A stretch of 64,000 nucleotides of DNA. Source: Incurvaria masculella. Taxonomy: Eukaryota; Arthropoda; Insecta; Lepidoptera; Incurvariidae. The translations under genes and the position numbers were made by a program. Shown one piece after another: positions 1-50,012 of this stretch. The DNA lies in NCBI GenBank assembly GCA_946894095.1, contig OX335644.1, positions 24,781,595 to 24,845,594 of the forward strand, written 5' to 3'. How positions within the stretch are numbered: position 1 is the first letter of the stretch; every line of letters begins with the position of its first letter. The notes beneath the pieces were generated by a model. It was not told the origin of the DNA. It made no database searches and saw nothing but the letters and a program-made list of their open reading frames with translations.

Positions 1-352
1 AGGACCTCCATCTCCATATCGACGCGAGTTCTCTCCATCTCCAACCTTTCGTTCTCCACTCGGATCCTCTCCAGTTCCAGATCGAACAACTTCTCTTTCA
101 GGATCGCATGAAGTTTCGCTTCCTTATGAACTTGTTCGGAGAACAGCTCCTCAAAAGTCGGGTCTGTCTGGGCGGATTGTGCGTCTTTGGTGTCTCTCTC
201 TTCGGACGGGGCCTCTTGGGCTTCGGTGGCGACATTGACGCCGTCACGGACACTCTCCAGCGAACAGGTCGTGTCAAAGTGGGCCCTTTTGGGTGGCTGT
301 TGCGAGTCTGCCTGGGGTGAAGGGCGGGGATATTGGTAAGTTGACAAGGCGA
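1..352 (-). CDS. Partial exon of an unidentified coiled-coil protein
   Basis: A minus-strand frame is open from a possible acceptor (CATCCCACAG|TCGCC at 352, or CTTCACCCCAG|GCAGAC at 323) through the left edge of the window. It reads TYQYPRPSPQADSQQPPKRA, then an acidic linker (ATEAQEAPSEERDTKDAQS), QTDPTFEELFSEQVHKEAKL and HAILKEKLFDLELERIRVEN followed by ERLEMERTRVDMEMEV. The last 45 residues are a charged heptad-rich coiled coil, a common C-terminal feature of MADF or Myb/SANT-type and transposon-domesticated DNA-binding proteins, but no DNA-binding domain is visible here. Composition and frame length argue for a real exon. It may belong to a separate gene; phase 0 at 323 also happens to fit the end of uex exon 13, but the sequence has no CNNM character. 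Confidence 0.6.
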
Positions 353-927
353 CTGTGGGATGTATTGTAAAGGTAAGGAAAGTTTAGGTTTGTTAAATCT
401 ACGTGTGAAAGCTAAGATGCAGTTTTCAAGGCACAACAGAATAGCGGCATTTTACGCGTTACAAAATTCGAACATAAACTTCATTGGAAAAAATAGGTTG
501 AGGTAATAAGTTGCTGTAGAGCGCTGCCCAGACTTCAACAGCAAAGAATTTAATCTGCTGTTTAGTGGACCGGATAGTGAGAAATGGATTTAAGAATTGA
601 TCGCTGATGAAGTTGGACATAGAGGCTTGCCAGCAAAGTAGCTCTACACATTCTTGAAGAATCTAGACCTGCCAAGATTGACACAAAACATGAAGGGCGA
701 TTTATCACAAACTTCAATGCAAACAATTAAAACCCTTTAGACAACAGAAGAGAGATATCTACACGTTTTACCTATAATGTACTTCAAAGAAACAGTGAAG
801 AGGGCCAAATTACATTTAATTTAGTTTCTTTTTGCCAAAGATCATTGAGTGGCACAAAAAAAAAATACTAAAAGTATTTTCTTTACAAAGCAATTTTCGA
901 AAAATTGGGAGACTGCTTTAGACTTAC
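353..927. other. AT-rich stretch without recognised features
   Basis: No ORF, tandem repeat or recognisable element. It precedes the plus-strand repeat ORF at 928 and may contain its upstream region; no convincing TATA box or initiator stands out. Confidence 0.4.
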
Positions 928-1776
928 ATGAAAGCTAAAAAAAACACCGGTAGCACTCCGGGAGTGCCGGCAGAAGTGAAAACTTTAGTATTAACGTTGT
1001 GTTTAATTATAATCGCCATGCTGTGCTGCCTAAGCGGAGCAGCACACTCAGGCACGGTAGAAAGAGTGGGAGATACTAGTTCCTCTCCCTTCCCCTCGAT
1101 CTTACGCTTTTTCGATCAGCATCACGTGACCCTGACGCGAGTTTGGAAGTTTTTACCCATCCAACAAAAAGAGCTCAGCGCCGCTAAAGAAGTTTTCACT
1201 TCAATCTTACGCTTTTTCGATCAGCATCACGTGACCCTGACGCGAGTTTGGAAGTTTTTACTCATCCAACAAAAAGTGCTCAGCGCCGCTAAAGAAGTTT
1301 TCACTTCAATCTTACGCTTTTTCGATCAGCATCACGTGACCCTGACGCGAGTTTGGAAGTTTTTACCCATCCAACAAAAAGTGCTCAGCGCCGCTAAAGA
1401 AGTTTTCACTTCAATCTTACGCTTTTTCGATCAGCATCACGTGACCCTGACGCGAGTTTGGAAGTTTTTACTCATCCAACAAAAAGTGCTCAGCGCCGCT
1501 AAAGAAGTTTTCACTTCAATCTTACGCTTTTTCGATCAGCATCACGTGACCCTGACGCGAGTTTGGAAGTTTTTACCCATCCAAAAAAAGTGCTCAGCGC
1601 CGCTAAAGAAGTTTTCACTTCAAAAAAGAAAGAAGAAAAAAGAATCCCAATTAATAGTCTTTCGACAGTCGTGCCCCACATTCCAAACTGCGAGTATATT
1701 TGGTGGGATGAATATTTCGGTGTTTGCTCTGATTGTGAAAGTGCCTATGGATGCCGTAGTGTTAACACGAAATTAG
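928..1776 (+). CDS. Unknown ORF: hydrophobic N-terminus plus five 35-residue tandem repeats
   Basis: A 282-codon ORF starting at ATG 928. Residues 1-16 are polar and basic. Residues 17-38 form a strongly hydrophobic signal or anchor (VKTLVLTLCLIIIAMLCCLS), followed by AAHSG. From codon 57 five nearly identical 35-residue units follow (SILRFFDQHHVTLTRVWKFL then P/L-IQQK-V/E-LSAAKEVFT), each predicted helical with regularly spaced Leu/Phe/Val. Unit 5 (1516-1619) lacks one base in an A run, so this frame ends in a Lys/Ser-rich, unrelated-looking tail. The +1 frame instead continues smoothly (next entry). I do not recognise the family. It could be a secreted or membrane peptide gene, or a young chance ORF over a minisatellite; near-identical repeats mean codon-level constraint cannot be judged from one sequence. 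Confidence 0.45.
   Translation: MKAKKNTGSTPGVPAEVKTLVLTLCLIIIAMLCCLSGAAHSGTVERVGDTSSSPFPSILRFFDQHHVTLTRVWKFLPIQQKELSAAKEVFTSILRFFDQHHVTLTRVWKFLLIQQKVLSAAKEVFTSILRFFDQHHVTLTRVWKFLPIQQKVLSAAKEVFTSILRFFDQHHVTLTRVWKFLLIQQKVLSAAKEVFTSILRFFDQHHVTLTRVWKFLPIQKKCSAPLKKFSLQKRKKKKESQLIVFRQSCPTFQTASIFGGMNISVFALIVKVPMDAVVLTRN
1096..1619 (+). repeat. Five-unit 105-bp tandem repeat
   Basis: Units start at 1096, 1201, 1306, 1411 and 1516; four are 105 bp and the last is 104 bp. Odd units have acccatcc and even units actcatcc, so the array was probably amplified as 210-bp dimers. The unit length is a multiple of three and keeps the plus-strand frame open. Confidence 0.95.
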
Positions 1777-1790
1777 GAACACAGGGATAG
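1563..1790 (+). CDS. Continuation frame of the repeat ORF with Cys-containing C-terminus
   Basis: After the one-base deletion in repeat unit 5 the natural continuation is in this frame: VLSAAKEVFTSKKKEEKRIP, INSLSTVVPHIPNCEYIWW, then DEYFGVCSDCESAYGCRSVN, ending KLGTQG-stop at 1790. It contains a polybasic KKKEEKR that could be a prohormone-convertase-like site, followed by a roughly 50-residue module with four cysteines (one, then C-x2-C, then one). That layout would suit a secreted processed peptide. No start of its own is visible, so it is best read as the 3' part of the ORF at 928 after a frameshift or assembly error. Function unknown. Confidence 0.4.
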   Translation: MEVFTHPKKVLSAAKEVFTSKKKEEKRIPINSLSTVVPHIPNCEYIWWDEYFGVCSDCESAYGCRSVNTKLGTQG

Positions 1791-2258
1791 TTTAGTTGAA
1801 AAATCTTCAACTTTTCTAGGGGACACTCTGAAATTCCTCACTGCGTTCCTAAATGCGTATGTTGCAGAGATTGCAACAATGTACGCGTACAGGACCGTTC
1901 CAAATTACTTATATTCACTCCCGTGAACGTCATGTTGACATAAGGGACGTGACTCTAGACCGCACACAGATCGTACAAAGCGCGCACGGTTCTAGGCCCG
2001 AAACAACCACTCTCGAGACTTACAAGGCATTTTCGAGGTAGTTAGGTTAGGCTCTGACAAATATGTCTGCTCAAATTCGTTCCAATTTGATATCGTGTGA
2101 TTGCACTTAATATCAATTCGGAACACAAGTATTCCCTGTATTCGCTTTCGCTGCGATCTTTGCAATGAACGCATTTCGGATCCTGGGAGGAGAAGGGCCT
2201 GACTACCCACGAGGAGCAGGAGCGAGGGGGGGAGCGGGAGGTAAGGAGGAGGGGTAAC
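1791..2258. other. Possible intron 3' of uex exon 13 or intergenic sequence
   Basis: No confident gene. On the minus strand the exon 13 frame would read to a stop at 1992 if not spliced, passing through a pyrimidine-rich tract (about 2190-2258). No polyadenylation context could be assigned. Confidence 0.4.
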
Positions 2259-42010
<39,752 letters not shown>

Positions 42011-42504
42011 TTTCACGGCGACCACAACAAAACAACCGCCGCCGCGACTGAAAGAAAATACTAGTGTTGCTGGCTACGAAATGTCTAGGGTTGCTAAAGG
42101 GCGCCAATATCGTAATCAGAAGACGCTAGTTCGCCTCACACAATATAATGTTTCGCTTGTAGAATAACATTTTAGTAACAAAATCACTATTAATTTTCTT
42201 TTTAATTGAAGGAATTCTTTCATATTTGGCCACATATTATCCTTTTACGACATCAAATAATGCAAAATATAGCTAAAAAGATTGCAGTAATGGCAGCCCT
42301 GTTAAAATCGGCGATCATCTAGTGAAGTCCCTTGAATCCTCGATCCATCGATGCGCGAACTTTCGAGATTGGAAAACCTTTCCCCATCAAAAATTATAAA
42401 ATATGACCAATCCGAGTACAGTGTAGGGCTGCCTATGAATGATGAATAAACAATATCCATGTGCGGACCATGGATGATCAAATGGAAAGAGAAAGAATGC
42501 CTAA
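42011..42504. promoter_or_regulatory. Putative promoter/5' UTR region of uex
   Basis: Lies directly upstream of the uex start (minus strand). GC-richer near 42010-42060. No convincing TATA box. 42330-42460 resembles the small repeat at 6830-6880 (aaaatatgaccaatccgagtacagtgt). Confidence 0.35.
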
Positions 42505-42574
42505 GCCCCGATTGCACGAAGAAACGGCTCAGTTGTTAATCAATGTTCAAACCGAGGGGTTAGTCACTCGAGCA

Positions 42575-42960
42575 AAAAGTGTACACCAGATTCCCAGTAG
42601 TCAAGATTTCCTTGGGATTTCTAGATTCCTAAAGATTTCCAAAGACTACCAAAGATTCTTAGAGATTCCTAAAGATTTCCAAAGATTCCTGGAGATTCCT
42701 AAAGATTTCCAAAGACTACCAAAGATTCTTAGAGATTCCTAAAGATTTCCAAAGATTCCTGGAGATTCCTAAAGATTTCCAAAGACTACCAAAGATTCTT
42801 GGAGATTTCAAATATACTGGGATTTCGTAAGATTTCTGAGGACTACCAAAGATTCCTAGAGACTACCAAAGATTACCTGGATTTTTAAGGACTACCAACA
42901 CATTTTTGGTACATTCCAATGATTTCGGGATTTCTAAAGATTCTTAGTGACCACCAACGA
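42575..42960 (+). repeat. AGATTCC-array element, copy 3, left half
   Basis: Starts tcgagcaaaaagtgtacacc. Contains a regular higher-order repeat: a block including aaagatttccaaagactacc and aaagattcttagagattcct recurs at about 60-bp steps between 42640 and 42810. Confidence 0.85.
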
Positions 42961-42969
42961 TTCATAGAG

Positions 42970-43225
42970 ACTTATAATTGCGCGTTGCGCGCAGCACGTG
43001 TCCGTGACGTCATCGCAGACAGGCGGGCGGCGCGGCCGGCGGCGGGGGTCGGCACGGGCGCGGCGTCCGCGCGAGGCGGCAACAGCGCGGGCACGGGCGG
43101 CGGGGGCGAGCGGCGCCCGCAGGAGACGGCAACGGCGCGGCGGGCGGGGAGCCCCCGCGCCGTGGCCGTGCGATATTCGTTTTGGACATATTTACCCAGG
43201 CGGAATCCGGTTAAATTAGATCCCA
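42970..43225. other. GC-rich island inside the nested element
   Basis: More than 80% G+C in places, CpG dense. A weaker, AT-richer counterpart stands at 44110-44215 (cgcgctgcgcacactcgtgc), so it is part of a duplicated transposon segment, not a host CpG island. Confidence 0.65.
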
Positions 43226-43600
43226 TATTATCTCAGCGATCTTTAGATCAGCGCTGATTTTTTCTTTCCCTGAGGCATTATACAATACCATTTTTGAATC
43301 CACAGTACATATTTCACATACTAAATTTCAAGATGAGGTACTCCGCTCTTTCGAAATCTCTTAGAATCTCAGCCATCATTAGGTCAGGGTTGATTTTTTT
43401 TTTGCCTGGGTCATTATAAAAGGCTATATTTGAAACCTTAGCAAATATTTCACGTAGAAAACTTCGCGATTAGGTAGGTACTCTTCTTTTTCGAAATCCC
43501 TTGCAGTCGTATTCACTGTGAACCTGTAAAAACTTGGTACGAGATTAGCACCGGACTAACCATACAAAAACCGGTTTACTTCGACCTTAATACGCGTAGT
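43213..43600 (+). repeat. Direct repeat unit 1 (partner 44223-44588)
   Basis: Colinear with 44223-44588: tattatctcagcgatc, gaggtactccg-tctttcgaa, aatctcagccatcattaggt, tatttcacgta, gcaccggactaa. It reads with many substitutions, so the duplication is old. Confidence 0.85.
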
Positions 43601-44097
43601 AAAGTTAGTCCGCCCCGAGCTCGGTTCACAACATACCTACAATCATCTAATTATTTAATCAAAATACATACAATAAACACAGTAAACAAACCGGCCAAGT
43701 GCGAGTCGGACTCGCACACAAAGGGTTCCGTACCATCGTAAATGATTTAACACCAAAAAATCATATTATTTGTATTTTTTTATTATCTTTAAATTTTACT
43801 TATTTGTTGTTATAGCGGCAAATTAAATACTCACTCTGAAAATTTCAGCTACGTACTTATTACGGTTCATGAGTAACAGCTTTGTGACAGACGGACGGAC
43901 GGACGGACAGCTGAGGCTTAGTAATAGGGTTCCGTTTTCACCCTTTCGGTACGGAACCCTAAAAAGTAGTATACGCATGATAACCTTCTATTCGCTTAGT
44001 ACGCGTATTAAGGTCGGACTAAACCGGTTTTTGTTTGGTTAATCCGGTGCTTATCCCGTACTAAATTTTGACAGGTTTACTCTGAATACGGCTGAAT
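43505..44097. mobile_element. Palindromic MITE (CGTATTCAnnnTGAACCTGT) split by a CGGCCAAG-type element
   Basis: The left arm 43505-43625 (cggactaaccatacaaaaac, ccttaatacgcg) is the inverse of the right arm 43975-44097 (cgcgtattaaggtcggacta, gtttttgtttggttaatccg). The centre is occupied by the insertion at 43689-43966. A compact uninterrupted copy is at 47308-47432. Confidence 0.85.
43689..43966 (+). mobile_element. CGGCCAAG-type element inside the palindromic MITE
   Basis: aaccggccaagtgcgagtcg to gtacggaaccctaaaaa. Confidence 0.9.
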
Positions 44098-44222
44098 ATG
44101 TTTTGGAATTGTGTCGTCGGGCACACGCGGGGTGCGCGCTGCGCACACTCGTGCGCACACGTGTGCGTGATTTCTTCGCAAACTGGCGGCCGCGCCCACG
44201 GCCGCGCTATCATTGTTAGATT

Positions 44223-44588
44223 AGATCCCGTATTATCTCAGCGATCATTAGGTCCGCCCTGTTTTTTTTTTGCCTGATGCATTATGCAATACCATTTTTG
44301 AAGCCATAATACATATTTGACATACTCAACTTCACGATGAGGTACTCCGATCTTTCGAAATCCCTTAGTATCTCAGCCATCATTAGGTCAAAGTTGATTA
44401 TTTCTTTGCCTGGGCCGTTATAAAAGTCTATATTTAAAAACCTAGTAAATATTTCACGTACTCGAGATAAGGTACTCTTATTTTAAAAACCTTTACAGTC
44501 TTATTCAGAACTAACCTGTCAAAACTTACGTACTGTACTAGAATTGCACCGGACTAAGCATACAACCGGTTTAGTCCGACCCCGACAA
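44223..44588 (+). repeat. Direct repeat unit 2 (partner 43213-43600)
   Basis: See the partner unit. It ends with a half copy of the palindromic MITE (gcaccggactaagcatacaa). Confidence 0.85.
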
Positions 44589-45028
44589 GATTATCTGAGA
44601 TTACAAAGACTTTGATCGGATTGCCAATGATTCGCTTAGGATTCCTACACTCCCTGGGAGTACTCGAGACTACCCAAGATTTTCCTATTCCTCGGACTCC
44701 CGCCCAGGATTACTCGAGATTTCCATTAATTTGAAAGGATTCCCAATGATTTCCTTGGTATTCTCAGATTCCTTAGGATTACTCGGGATTACATAAGATT
44801 TCCAGATTCCTCGGACTCCCATCGGATTCCTCGGACTCCGCCTAAGATTACCCGAGATTTCCATGAATTTGATAGGATTCCCAATGATTTCCTTGGGATT
44901 TCCAGATTCTTTAGGATTACTCGGGATTACATAAGATTTCCGAGATTCTCCGGACTCCCACCAGATTCCTCGGACTCCCACCTAAGATTCTTGAGATTCC
45001 CAAACGATTGTACACCAGATTCCTTGAG
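44589..45028 (+). repeat. AGATTCC-array element, copy 3, right half
   Basis: GATTCC/AGATTAC/CGGACTCC units; a block of about 170 bp (cctcggactcccgcc-aggattactcgagatttcca) recurs at 44690, 44810 and 44940. Ends attgtacaccagattccttg. Confidence 0.85.
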
Positions 45029-45145
45029 TGAGTGTTCAAACACATCACTTTTAGTGAACTCCACGGAGTTTCTTCCATACTGTCCATACAAAGTGACATG
45101 TTTAATCTGATTTTGTTTTTTGTCCTTTAGTGCACTCGGCCCTAA

Positions 45146-47004
45146 GTCCCTTTGACTCTAGGGAAATATAACAGAATTAGATATCGTATTTAACTCTATC
45201 TCCAGTTTATAGGTTTCAGAGTAACCGCCGTTCTTTTTGAGCATAGTATTTGTTTAAATCTGAAAAACGGAATAAATCAATGGCTGTTCCTTAAAAAAAG
45301 ATCTCATTTGTAGACCTTTACGTACGACTTATGGAAATATAATAACTACAACGATGAAGGACGATAGCTAAGCTATTTATATTTTATTTTATGCCCTAGG
45401 CCTCTTGTTGTGGCCCACGAACGAACGAAAGATCGAACCTATGAATATTACAATGTAGTTGTCCGGAAGGACAAGCTCAGGGAGCGAGAGGCGGTCTTAT
45501 AAACGGCAAATAAATGTTGCAATATCTCGGTACATACTCACCCTTGTGGTCACCGGTTAGGTAACTAATGATTATAAACGGTATCGCCGTACTCCCCACA
45601 TATTGGTCTTTTACGTTACGTTCACATACGTTTTTCTTACAAATTACAATGCCTACTGTGGCGTTTACTTTGACGCGCTTCGTACCTGTTTACTGCTCTA
45701 AACTACATTAATTATATGTGGGTTTATGTAACTTAAATACCAGTCAACTTGATATTATTGAGACGAAAATAAGCAAGTTATTATTTAAATCTCTAATATT
45801 ATTATTTATAATAATGGAGATTGTGTGACCTGCAATTACCTGAAACTTAAATTACAAAGTCATCGATAATATTGAATTAATCGTAACATAGCCATCCCTA
45901 TCCACCAATTTTCGCCACAGAATCCACGTCAAAAAATATAAAGCAGTAAACAAGCGTACGAAAAAAATAAATTATTCAACAACACGTTCACTTCGGCGCG
46001 TGGTTACTTCGCAGATCTTTTTTCTGATTTCTTTATTGGCAACACTGGTCAAATCGGCCGTTTAGAAGGCTGCCGACAGTCTAGAAATTCCCCTGAGTAC
46101 GGGGAATTTTAACCAAGCGTGGATTTTATGACTACAATCCCAATGCGAAGATTTTACTAATTATTTGAAATTACTGGCAATACAGACTGAGAGCATTTTT
46201 TAACGTGAAATACTTGACATCGCCAGTTTCGGCCAAGCCAAGTCAAGGAAGGGAACACGAGAAGTTCTCGCGTGAAAATCGGTCAAACTATATGTAGAAA
46301 AAAAGTAGGTAGGTATGTAGGTAGGAAAACGAGAACCTCTAGCTTCCCTAAGTGGACCCGCAGATAGTCGCATCAAAATGGGTCAGACAGAATTTAAATC
46401 GGACATGACAGCGTCATGTGGTCCGATGGGCGGGCGTTTTCTGTCAGCTGGCAAGCATGGAAATTTTGCAACGTGCGACGCACAAAATACCATTGCAGGA
46501 ACGTCAAAACGGCACACGAAGGGCTCCGTACCACCGTATAAGATTTAAGTAAAAAAACACGTGATAACTTCTTATAAATCGATGAAAACTGGCTGCCACG
46601 AAAAAAAGACACGTTCCGCCTGAGCCTGAGCGTGCAAGCGAGAGCGCAGAACAAGCGATAGAGAGGCACGGTCGGTCTAAGCGTCGGATTGTGACACATT
46701 TATCTCTCTTCTCGCGTGATGCGAGAGCTAGCAGTTCGAATAGTTCTGCTACTGGAACGCCGCCACGCGAGCTTCTTCGTGACCTTCTACAATAAGCTCC
46801 GCCCACCTTGACGGAAGCATTATCTCCAACAAGTTTTGAATACGAGACAACGTTTTTTTTCTACAATTTAATATGATTTTGAATTAACTCCTGTTTTCTA
46901 TAATACAAAATAATGATAATTCAATTCAATTCATAAAATTATGCTATTTTTAATCAATGTTTCTTTATGACGTTATCGCGTAAAATTATCATCTGTAAAC
47001 CGAC
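45146..47004. other. Intergenic region between the two divergent CNNM first exons
   Basis: 45180-46100 is AT-rich with nothing recognised. 46200-46330 has a gtaggtaggt run. 46505-46560 is a decayed CGGCCAAG-type fragment. 46560-46830 is GC-richer, with ORFs lacking family motifs. Confidence 0.4.
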
Positions 47005-47190
47005 TTTACAGACATTTTTTTTAATTACTACTATTTGTTGTTATAGCTGTAATATGAATACACACTCTGGGAAAAAATCAACCGTCTAGCTATTGCGGTT
47101 CATGGGATACAGCCCGCTGACAGACGAACGGACAGCGGAGGCGTAGTACTAGGGTTCCGTTGGCAATCTTTGGGTACGGAAATGTAAAAA
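47005..47190 (+). mobile_element. Decayed CGGCCAAG-type element
   Basis: tatttgttgttatagctgta, tgacagacgaacggacagcg and agggttccgttggca remain; the head is lost. Confidence 0.7.
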
Positions 47191-47307
47191 ATAACTCGTT
47201 CTCACACAATTTTTTGAAAAAGATCAGTCGACCGGTATTTCGTATTAGCGAAGCACTCAGGCAAGGGGCTTCAATCCAATTGCAACCAGTAGCAAGTTTC
47301 AGTCGTA

Positions 47308-47432
47308 TTCAGAGAGGACATATCACAACTTTGTACCAGATTAGCACAGGACTACCCATACAAAAACCAGTTTAGTCCGACCTTAAAACGCGTACTAAAA
47401 TTAGTCCGCCCACTCTGAATAGAGCTGACTGA
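47308..47432. mobile_element. Compact palindromic MITE (CGTATTCAG type)
   Basis: cagtcgtattcagagaggac to cccactctgaatagagctga. Internal gactacccatacaaaaacca matches the arm of 43505. Confidence 0.75.
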
Positions 47433-47622
47433 GTGTAGATAATCCACTGGAAATAGTTGCAACTTATAAAGTGCTCAGACTGCGGGCCTACTCGGCCTTG
47501 TGAGAATTTTGTACAGAATTTGATTAATGTTTTTGGGGAATTTGTGCCATTGGTGTTGGCAATGCTGGCAGCGGGCGCTCGGAGAATCAGACCACATATA
47601 ATTGTAATAAAATTCAGTCGTC
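47433..47622 (+). promoter_or_regulatory. Putative core promoter/5' UTR of the CNNM paralogue
   Basis: Directly upstream of the paralogue's ATG. There is a TATAAA at about 47465 and two arthropod initiator-like TCAG sites (tcagact at 47476 and ttcagtcg at 47613). Their spacing is not ideal, so the assignment is speculative. Confidence 0.3.
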
Positions 47623-48074
47623 ATGAAAATGCCTTCCGCGCCGGGTGTGTTACGGACTAGTCGCTACATTTTACTATTTGTGTTGGTTTTACACGTCCCG
47701 AACGGAGCACGCGGTGATATCTTAAGTGTGGGCGGTGCTGTGTGCTCCGGCAACCGATGCCGATATGTGGTAGAAGTCCCGCGCGGTTCCTCGTGGCGGC
47801 TGACGCCGGCTCCGGGAACGCACGGTGACGTCTGCGGTCCGCTCAGCCAGGAGTATGACATCAGCGAGCTGGCCGACCGCTCTCGGGCTCGCCAAGGGAG
47901 CAGCAGAATCGAGGTGACAGTGCCTGTGGGGTCGGAGAGGCTCTATTTGTGCCGGCGAGAGGAGACTCATCGCCCGCTCGCCGGGGGCTGGATCCACCAA
48001 GGGACGACAGTGTTTCTCGAAGCGCGGCCGGAGTCCGATTTTAACAACACTGTAAAGTCTGCTCAGCAAGAATC
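47623..48074 (+). CDS. First exon of a second CNNM (uex paralogue), head to head with uex
   Basis: 150 codons plus two bases from ATG 47623 to the donor AATC|GTGAGTAA, the same phase 2 as uex exon 1. A signal peptide (YILLFVLVLHVPNGARG) is followed by the same blocks as uex exon 1: GDILSVG, CSGNRCRY, VVEVPRGSSWRLTP, HGDVCGPL, IEVTVPVGSERLYLCRR and GWIHQGTTVFLEA. About half the residues match uex exon 1 overall, with conserved blocks nearly identical and both cysteine pairs kept. The frame is unbroken and the codons are GC3-rich, so it looks like a living exon. No later CNNM exon appears on the plus strand up to 64000; they would be expected further right, since intron 1 of uex itself exceeds 10 kb. 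Alternatively it is an orphan duplicated exon. Confidence 0.85.
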
Positions 48075-48429
48075 GTGAGTAATTCAACCATTGTTCATTC
48101 ATCAATAAGTTATTGCGTCAATAAGCACTAGGTACGAGGCGTTCTTATGAAAAAAAAAGAAAGAAAGTGGAACTAGGTTATTAGATTCTGATTAGAAAGT
48201 ATGCAAATATTGTGTTTGCATTGTTTATTTCGCATAGAAAGACTTCAGAAAAAAGTAGGTATCCTTGTTGATCACTTGTTGAACACATCTTTTAGCCCCT
48301 ATCCGTTTTCTAGCAGAAATAAATAAGTAATTTTCTTAAGGAAATATTTTTCCACAATTCTTGTTGTGGACCGAAAATAACACTCATAGTAAAATTTTAT
48401 CAATTATGTACACTCCATGGCTTAAAGTC
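48075..48429. other. Start of the presumed first intron of the paralogue
   Basis: AT-rich, nothing recognised beyond the donor. Confidence 0.4.
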
Positions 48430-48575
48430 TTAAGAACGGCCCGTAAGCTATGCGCCTCATGCAAACGTAGTTTACTAATCATTTAAAAACTGCTATTCCA
48501 ATGAAATTGATATTTAATATCTAATATCAGGTTACAAATATCTGTATCTGCATGCTTTTGTTTTTTTGTATGGGG
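48430..48575. mobile_element. Half copy of the 2657-type MITE
   Basis: ttaagaacggcccgtaagct, acgtagtttactaatcattt, tctgcatgcttttgttttttt; the right arm is missing. Confidence 0.8.
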
Positions 48576-49619
48576 TGCATAGATCATGGGCCATTTTTAA
48601 AATGGTTTTCTTTTGATGTCGGGCCATGCAAAAGGGAAATCTATTTCCTACTCCATTTTTATAGATATTTGGTTTAACTTATGCTTACAACATCGTCTAA
48701 CCAGTACATAGTCGTCTAGGTTTTTCAATTTTATCAAGTTTTTTCATTTACTGGAATATTAAATACTTAATATGAAACATTTTGAATTCATAACTATTCG
48801 AAATTAAACTGCTTTCAACCGAGTCATTTATGAGAAAAACTAACTTATTAGTGTAGGATTAAAAAATATATTCAAGAGAAAAATAATTAAATTGAACATG
48901 TTTTGATGTAGAACAGGTTTCTCCTGAGGGTAGCTGCGCAACATCTTTGTAGGTAAATAATGGGCGTTACAATTTTAAAATGCAGGCTCTTAACTGTGCA
49001 TATTCACTGTTTGATTGATGAGTCAACATTTGCTCTGCTCACTACTATGTCAGTGAGTCGCTAGACCCACCGAGTACGGACAGACAATGATTCATTAGAC
49101 TTGTAAAACTAAAAATCTGTCAGCATTCAAGGACCGATCTCCGTTTAATTGGTGGCCATTATTTTCAGTAGGAATAATAAAACATGCATAGAATTTACTT
49201 CAAACAAGTTGAAATGAACTTCCAGTTTGTTTTGTTTTATGTTACTAGACATGAATAGCTTATAATTAGACATCAGATTAATGCACTATCAAAATGCCAA
49301 AATATGCATGCAATGTGCACTAAAAAAAGGGCGAAATATGCACTAAATATGCACTCAAAAAACCATTTATTATTGGAATTTACGTTCGTTTTCACATTAT
49401 TAAACTACAAATTATACACAATAAATTATAACTTATTTTATTCAATATAATTCTTGTGACAATAAACAATAATATATTTTTCGAGATTTTCTGAAGCAAA
49501 CTTGTGACGTTTGTCACTTAATCTTAATTTATAGGCTGAAAATGACCTTTCGACGTCAACTGACGTTACAGGACAGAACTTGAAATTTTTTGCGCCATTT
49601 TTGCAGAGACCTCTTCAGG
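48576..49619. other. AT-rich interval
   Basis: 49290-49350 has aatatgcac/tgcactaa units also seen around 50260-50350, so the SINE at 49620 appears inserted inside an older element with aaatatgcactaaatatgca-like sequence. Confidence 0.45.
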
Positions 49620-50012
49620 CTTTTTTTTTTATGCGACCTGACATGGATGGCTAATACCACCCAACTACCGTTCCGAATTAAGAAAAGGAATTAGGTGCCA
49701 TGCCAGGACCTTCCCTTTATGAGCACGGCTACATTGAACTGGATGGAAAACACGGACAATTTTTCATTGCCGCTTCGACCATCTTTTCATCCAATGCGAA
49801 GGTACCAACCCGGGCGGGCTTAAACCCTACCACCTAGCAGGGGAAGGGGACCTACAGTTTTACATGGATTCCGAACCATGGAGCAGCTCGCATTCGTGAC
49901 GAAATGCACTTATGGAACTCTAAAAGAGAAAGACAGTGGTGCAAGTTGGTATTGAACCCGGGCCTCTGGTACGCTATGCCAGTCCCCGCGCCACTAGGCT
50001 ACGAGCCGCTCA
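49620..50012 (-). mobile_element. tRNA-derived SINE, full minus copy
   Basis: T-run and gcgacctgacatggatggct at the left; cgcgccactaggctacgagc at the right is the inverted tRNA-like head. Well preserved. Confidence 0.85.

Larger units (their letters stand above)
42505..45142. mobile_element. 2.6-kb nested Harbinger-like element with TAA target duplication
   Basis: Outer ends GCCCCGATTGCACGAAGAA (42505) and TTTAGTGCACTCGGCCC (45142), the same ends as the 159-bp element at 36280, are flanked by TAA (42502-42504, 45143-45145). Inside, an AGATTCC-array element (42575-45028) carries a further duplicated segment (42970-44590), which carries a palindromic MITE (43505-44097), which carries a CGGCCAAG-type copy (43689-43966). 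No coding capacity. Confidence 0.85.

Noticed and set aside
42972..43257. A CpG island promoter with an Ala/Arg-rich ORF
   Set aside because: The GC block is part of a duplicated segment inside a nested transposon, and its partner at 44110 is decayed; frames are compositional by-products.
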